Assembly: GCA_012845835.1 (NCBI GenBank)
Contig: JABAKD010000016.1
Location: 13,427,507 to 13,491,506, forward strand
Direction of reading: 5' to 3'
Source of the DNA: Undaria pinnatifida
Lineage: Eukaryota; Sar; Phaeophyceae; Laminariales; Alariaceae
Length of the DNA: 64,000 nucleotides
The notes under the pieces: generated by a model
Database searches by the model: none
Told to the model about the DNA's origin: nothing
What the model saw: only the letters and a program-made list of their open reading frames with translations
Shown here: positions 59,654 through 64,000 of the stretch, piece after piece
Position numbering within the stretch: position 1 is the first letter of the stretch
How the letters are laid out: each line of letters begins with the position of its first letter
Translations under genes and position numbers: made by a program

Positions 59654-60456
59654 TCATAAGATTGTTTTTGCCGCGTCGGCCTCAGTATCGGACTCTCGAC
59701 AATTCAATATCTCGAGTTTTTTTCTTCTTTTTCGAGCGATCTCTTCGAGGGTCGGCTTCAATGCCCCTCGCCCTTCGTTCCCCCTGCTTACCTCGCCGTC
59801 AACGCGTGCGGGGGCTGAGACAGACAAGCGAGAAGTGGGCACGATATTGGATTTTGGGCGGCATGCTCGAGCATGTCTTTGACTCTTGACAGGGGAGTTG
59901 TAGTGCGCAAATACAAAGGGGCAACATTTCAAAATCACATATTGGCATCTGGCCTTATCTGGTTGCAGCAGTAGCATCACGAGGAGAACATGTAAGCTGT
60001 AGGTTGTTGTGTTATCATACAATTTGTCGCTTCCAAAAGGGCATGTTGTTGGCTGAAAGATTCCGGGTAACGTCGCTATGGGGGAAAAACGATTCAAGTT
60101 TTTTATTCTGGCTCTTTCTTGGGTCATGCGGTCCAACAGGTCAATTTGTCTAGTTCTTAATCAAGCCTTGATCAACATTGTCCGCCAAACACGATCGACC
60201 TTCGATCTCGAAATAAAGACAACCCATGGTCACTGCTCTTCGCTCCGGACAAGGCCACATGAGTGTAGGTGACAGCGCTGAAGAGTTCATCCCGATCCAT
60301 GCCCTAGGGCGTGAGAGGTTGCTTGTGTTGTCTTGTGGTCTTCCGTCACATCCTCTCAAAATTCTCTCTTTCGCCCGTCGGGAGACGATAGAGAGTTTTT
60401 GTCTCAGTTTTCTACACACCAGCCGTCAAATAAATGTGTTTGTAACAGATGCCTGA
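59654..60456. other. Overlapping coding-like ORFs of unknown identity
   Basis: The minus strand has a 160-codon ORF (60136-59654) with a perfect donor GGCGAG|GTAAGC at about 59794 preceded by SRLSVSAPARVDGE, and an 89-codon ORF (60419-60150). The plus strand has a 76-codon ORF with a good start context (60226-60456). They cannot all be real. The Arg/Ser/Ala-rich minus-strand segment before the donor resembles an organelle targeting peptide and is a weak candidate for the missing ClpX 5' exon. Confidence 0.25.
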
Positions 60457-62234
60457 TTGGCGCCCGCCACAAATCACCGGCCGTAGAGTGAGCGCTGTAC
60501 CCCAAGGGGAGGTCGGAGCCCCTAACGAGCTCGCCATGTTTCAGAGTTCACGACGCTGTCGTTGATTTCGTCGAACGAAGTATGTGGAAAACACGAAATA
60601 ACTACGGCGTCTAATCCAAGATCTGCTTGAGAATTTCCCAAGCAGGTGCTGGCCAAGATCGTCGCGAGAGATCGTTTTTTCCGGAATTCTGGAAAGTTTC
60701 ACGAAACACATCTTTAAAATTGGGCCCATAGGCCACCGTCCAGGCAAAATTTGGCTGGGATGTTCGGCAAGGCGTTCCGTGAAAAAAAACTCCCGAAACA
60801 TAATATTTGCATCCAACAGAATCTCGAGACAAAACCGAGCAGTAGAGCGGTCTCTTCGGCCTTTGGCGCTGGCTTTAGCACGGCCGCTGACACTCAGCCA
60901 GCCTCTGCTGCAGGCATGGACGAGCGCGGTTGATCCGCAGCGAACTATTCCGCTGTGCTCGCTTTTCTGTGGCCATAGTCCATGTCATTTCATGCCACCT
61001 TCCTTCTTTTTTTGCTCGTCGTCGTACATTTGAGGTACGAGGAAACCCGTTCGTACGGGGTGAGAACAGCAGTATGTACGACGAGCATGAACGCCAACCG
61101 ACGACATTGGCAAACACACAACAGCAGGTGTAGCAGCAGTACCCGTAGGGCGAAACTTCTAGTACATACTGCAGCAACCAGTAGCAGCAAGAACCACAGC
61201 AGATAGCTCAAAGTGCATCACGAGTGCCGTTGGCAAGTTTAGTCGTCGTACTCGCATCACTCTGTCCAATATATAACGACCGTTTTTATTTTATACGAAT
61301 ATAGAAAAAAATATTACATTTTACGTAAGAATGATACGTCGTCCGAGCGGACGTTCTGGTAGTAGCAGGTCAGCCAGGTCCGTCACAAGAGGCTTGGTTG
61401 AACGCGCCGGCATAAACTACAGCACGAACTGATAGTATACCAGGGATGCGCGCCACCGCAGATTTGAGCGCGAACATACCACTAATACCGCAAGATCGCC
61501 CGTTGTAAGAACCGCACCTCAAGCACCGCTTGTGCAAAAACTCGCGGTAGGGGACGGGTTTCTTATCACCCCTTTGCAATAATACGTAAAAGAGGAAGGT
61601 TTCCAATATGCATAGAGACGTTTCTACCTAGAGGATGTCCCCAAACACTCAAGAACAGCAATGTTTCCGACAACCTAGAATGGGCGCGCGAGCCGTACGC
61701 GAACCACGGACGGTAACCCGCATCTCTGTGCAATCGCGGTCGGCGTTAGTGCGCTACCCTTTAGTGCGAGAACCCAGCTGAGGGCGGTGAAGATCACTTG
61801 TCATGACCACGTCCTACGGAGTACCGCAATATACCGGCAAAGTGCGGGGTCCCAGTTTAGTGCGGGTATCGTCATCTGTCACTCCATCGCACTAATGAGG
61901 GGGCACGACTGTACTGTTGCTGGATAGTTGATGCGCTGCTGGGGCGTACGGAAAACTGCGACCACCAGTTTCGCGCGGGGATCGCGTGCCGTCTTCGAAA
62001 ACTCGCCGCAATGCACACGCCGCAATGCACACGCCACAATGCAAACGCTGCGCATGGCATACCAGTTGCACTACACCTCGTAGCTTACACGGCTGTGCGT
62101 ACTCCTACCTACGATTGCTGCTTATTGTGTTTTTCTATTACCGATGTTCCAGTGTTCCAACAGACAGACCGACGGCAGTCTGCAGAGAGCGTAAGAGAAA
62201 AACGAACCAGGCGACAAAGCGATACCAGGTTCAG

Positions 62235-62414
62235 GTGAGGTCCCTCCATAGTGCCGGTTGGGTGGGGCCGATTGCCCGCTATATCGTCTGTGAAATCACT
62301 TGGCGCAGATGGGAACAACCAATAGTGGCAGGCACTACGCGGAGTAGTGCCGGCTGCCGCTATCGTGCCGGTATTCCTGGCTGGCACTTACCGGCATCGT
62401 TGGAGGACCACTAC
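62235..62414. mobile_element. MITE family A copy
   Basis: The left end GTCCCTCCATAGTGCCGG and right end CGTTGGAGGACCACTAC are diverged inverted ends. The inner GGGAACAACCA and AGTGGCAGGCACTAC motifs run in the orientation opposite to 35957-36140. Confidence 0.7.
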
Positions 62415-64000
62415 GGTACCATAGTAGACTACTGCTGTACCAGGTACCTCGCGCGCATCTTATCCACGTCCAGGAACCAGAAAGCGGGAAGAAATCGCGA
62501 GTGACGTCAATTGAAACGACCAACCAGACCTAGCCAACCAGAGGCGATTGCGAGGCGGCGCTGAAACACACACACGCACACATGCTCTCAACACTCAACA
62601 TCAATACATTGATTGCAGAAGAAACATTCAATACAGCCCATAATCAGGGGCATAACTCGGTAACCTGGTCGCGGCACATTATATTAAACAACAGTTAACG
62701 ATTGTTGCGGTCAATCACGGTACCTTGAGAAAAGAAATACCCGAACGATGTAATCAGTACGATATGATCAGTGCGATACGATCAAAACAGTACTAAATAG
62801 TAAAATACACGGAGGATTATCTGGACGTTACACGAGAGCAGCCGCAGGGTCCGTTTTAAATCAGGTTTTGAGCCGTCTTCCAAATAACTCGAGCTGAAGT
62901 CCACCTCTCGGCGCGCTGTTTCCTGGACGTGCCTCACCTTGCTCGCCCCTCCCGACTCTACCAGGGGCGGCCTCGGCCGTTCTCGCTGAGTGTCGTAACA
63001 GCCCCTGCTAAATAGTGTTTTTGGTCAAATTTATGTTGCTAAATGTCCAGTGGGTATTATTGTCGTACGAATAAAATCACAAAAAATTGTCCCAAAAATA
63101 ATTCATTATTGTACAGCAGTAGCTCGAGGAGTAGCCCCGACCAGTTCTTATCGCGAGCCGCGCGTTTGAATCTCGCGGCATATATCTCTTTCTTAGCAGT
63201 TTAATTTACAGTTAACTTTCGTGGCTTATTTCCCTTTGCGCTCGAGCCTCCGGGTTAGCCGACAATTTTAAATTTTAATCCACTACATATATTTCGAACG
63301 CACACTGTCAGGGGGCCTTCCAACGCACACTGTCGGCACCCTTCGAATGCACACTGACGATGGCTCGGGGGGGACGCTTCTATTTGCATCCTAGCATTGT
63401 TCGGCTGCCGTGCCAACCGAACTGTTGAGGGGTTGTCGTGCTCCTTCTCTCGACTACACCCCACAGAACTCTGCCTTCCTTCCTATTGCAACACTGCTGT
63501 ACGCGGCTTTGAGGTTGCGCTCGTGCACCCAACATTCCTCCTCCGTGCCTCTGTGCGTCGGCTACAGTGGGTCCTCTGCGCACACGTTCTTCCGACACAT
63601 CATGCCCTTGGCTGCTGCTGCGAGCTGTACTCCTCCTACTGTCTCTGCTGCCGCTCCTCTCATGCGACTGCTGTGGGTATCTGCTACTCTTCAGCTACAT
63701 TTTACACAGAAATATCACCCTTCTTTGTGACCTGGGCCGCGGAAAGAAATCCCCTCCTGAATAACACGCCTTCTCCAAGAAACCCCAAATTTCCAACTTC
63801 CACAAAACCAAAAACGCTGACTTTCATCCTCTCGCCCTCAGCACCACTAACACAAACCCCAACTCACACCGCACACACCACACACCCACTACTCCTCCCC
63901 CCGTGGGAGAAACCTCCCTCCTCTTAGCGTCTTCCTCGGAGTTTGCGCGTTTGCTGCCTCCCTGCTGTCGCTGCGCTTCTCTCGAGACTGCTGTGGGTGT

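Noticed and set aside
63397-63927. A 176-codon + strand ORF at the right end
   Set aside because: It has a Cys/Leu/Thr-rich composition from CTGCTG and CACACA simple sequence, and overlapping frames are equally open. No domain is seen.

Overview
The window is nuclear DNA of a eukaryote with long spliceosomal introns, many minisatellites and small transposons. The gene style (about 100-200 bp exons in introns of roughly 0.5-5 kb, GT..AG borders, a nuclear ClpX, one short block of CCCTAA telomere-like units) fits a stramenopile, most likely a brown alga of the Ectocarpus type. That assignment is inference; no marker gene is present.

Two genes can be rebuilt, and they converge. On the + strand, 1-28721 holds 19 exons whose splice phases chain without a break into 1,664 codons. 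They encode a large protein with three canonical EF-hand Ca2+ loops, coiled-coil stretches, an exonic DDG-type minisatellite and a Gly/Arg-rich tail. Its 5' end lies left of the window. On the - strand, 53910-32889 holds 12 exons (682 codons) of the AAA+ unfoldase ClpX, from a long Gly-rich N-terminal part to the stop codon. Walker A, GYVG pore loop, Walker B, IGF ClpP-docking loop, arginine finger and sensor 2 are all visible. Its first exon(s), with the start codon, targeting peptide and any zinc domain, were not found. The two genes appear functionally unrelated (a calcium-responsive structural protein, and organelle proteolysis with ClpP).

Layout: 1-28721 EF-hand gene. 28722-32888 intergenic, with an 80-bp palindrome, two short ORFs and minisatellites. 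32889-53910 ClpX. 53911-64000 has no confident gene; it holds a LINE remnant, a tandem tRNA-like SINE, a 2.2-kb field of ATCGAT/CTATTG motifs, a long TAA microsatellite and one candidate exon.

Most sequence is repeat-laden intron. Notable items are a 1.15-kb foldback element whose two arms encode related peptides, an inverted pair of about 0.9-kb repeats around the ClpX ATPase exons, two MITE families that share inner motifs, and decayed tandem copies of one exon in each gene. Exon borders were set by hand from splice consensus, phase continuity and family knowledge. They are predictions without transcript support.
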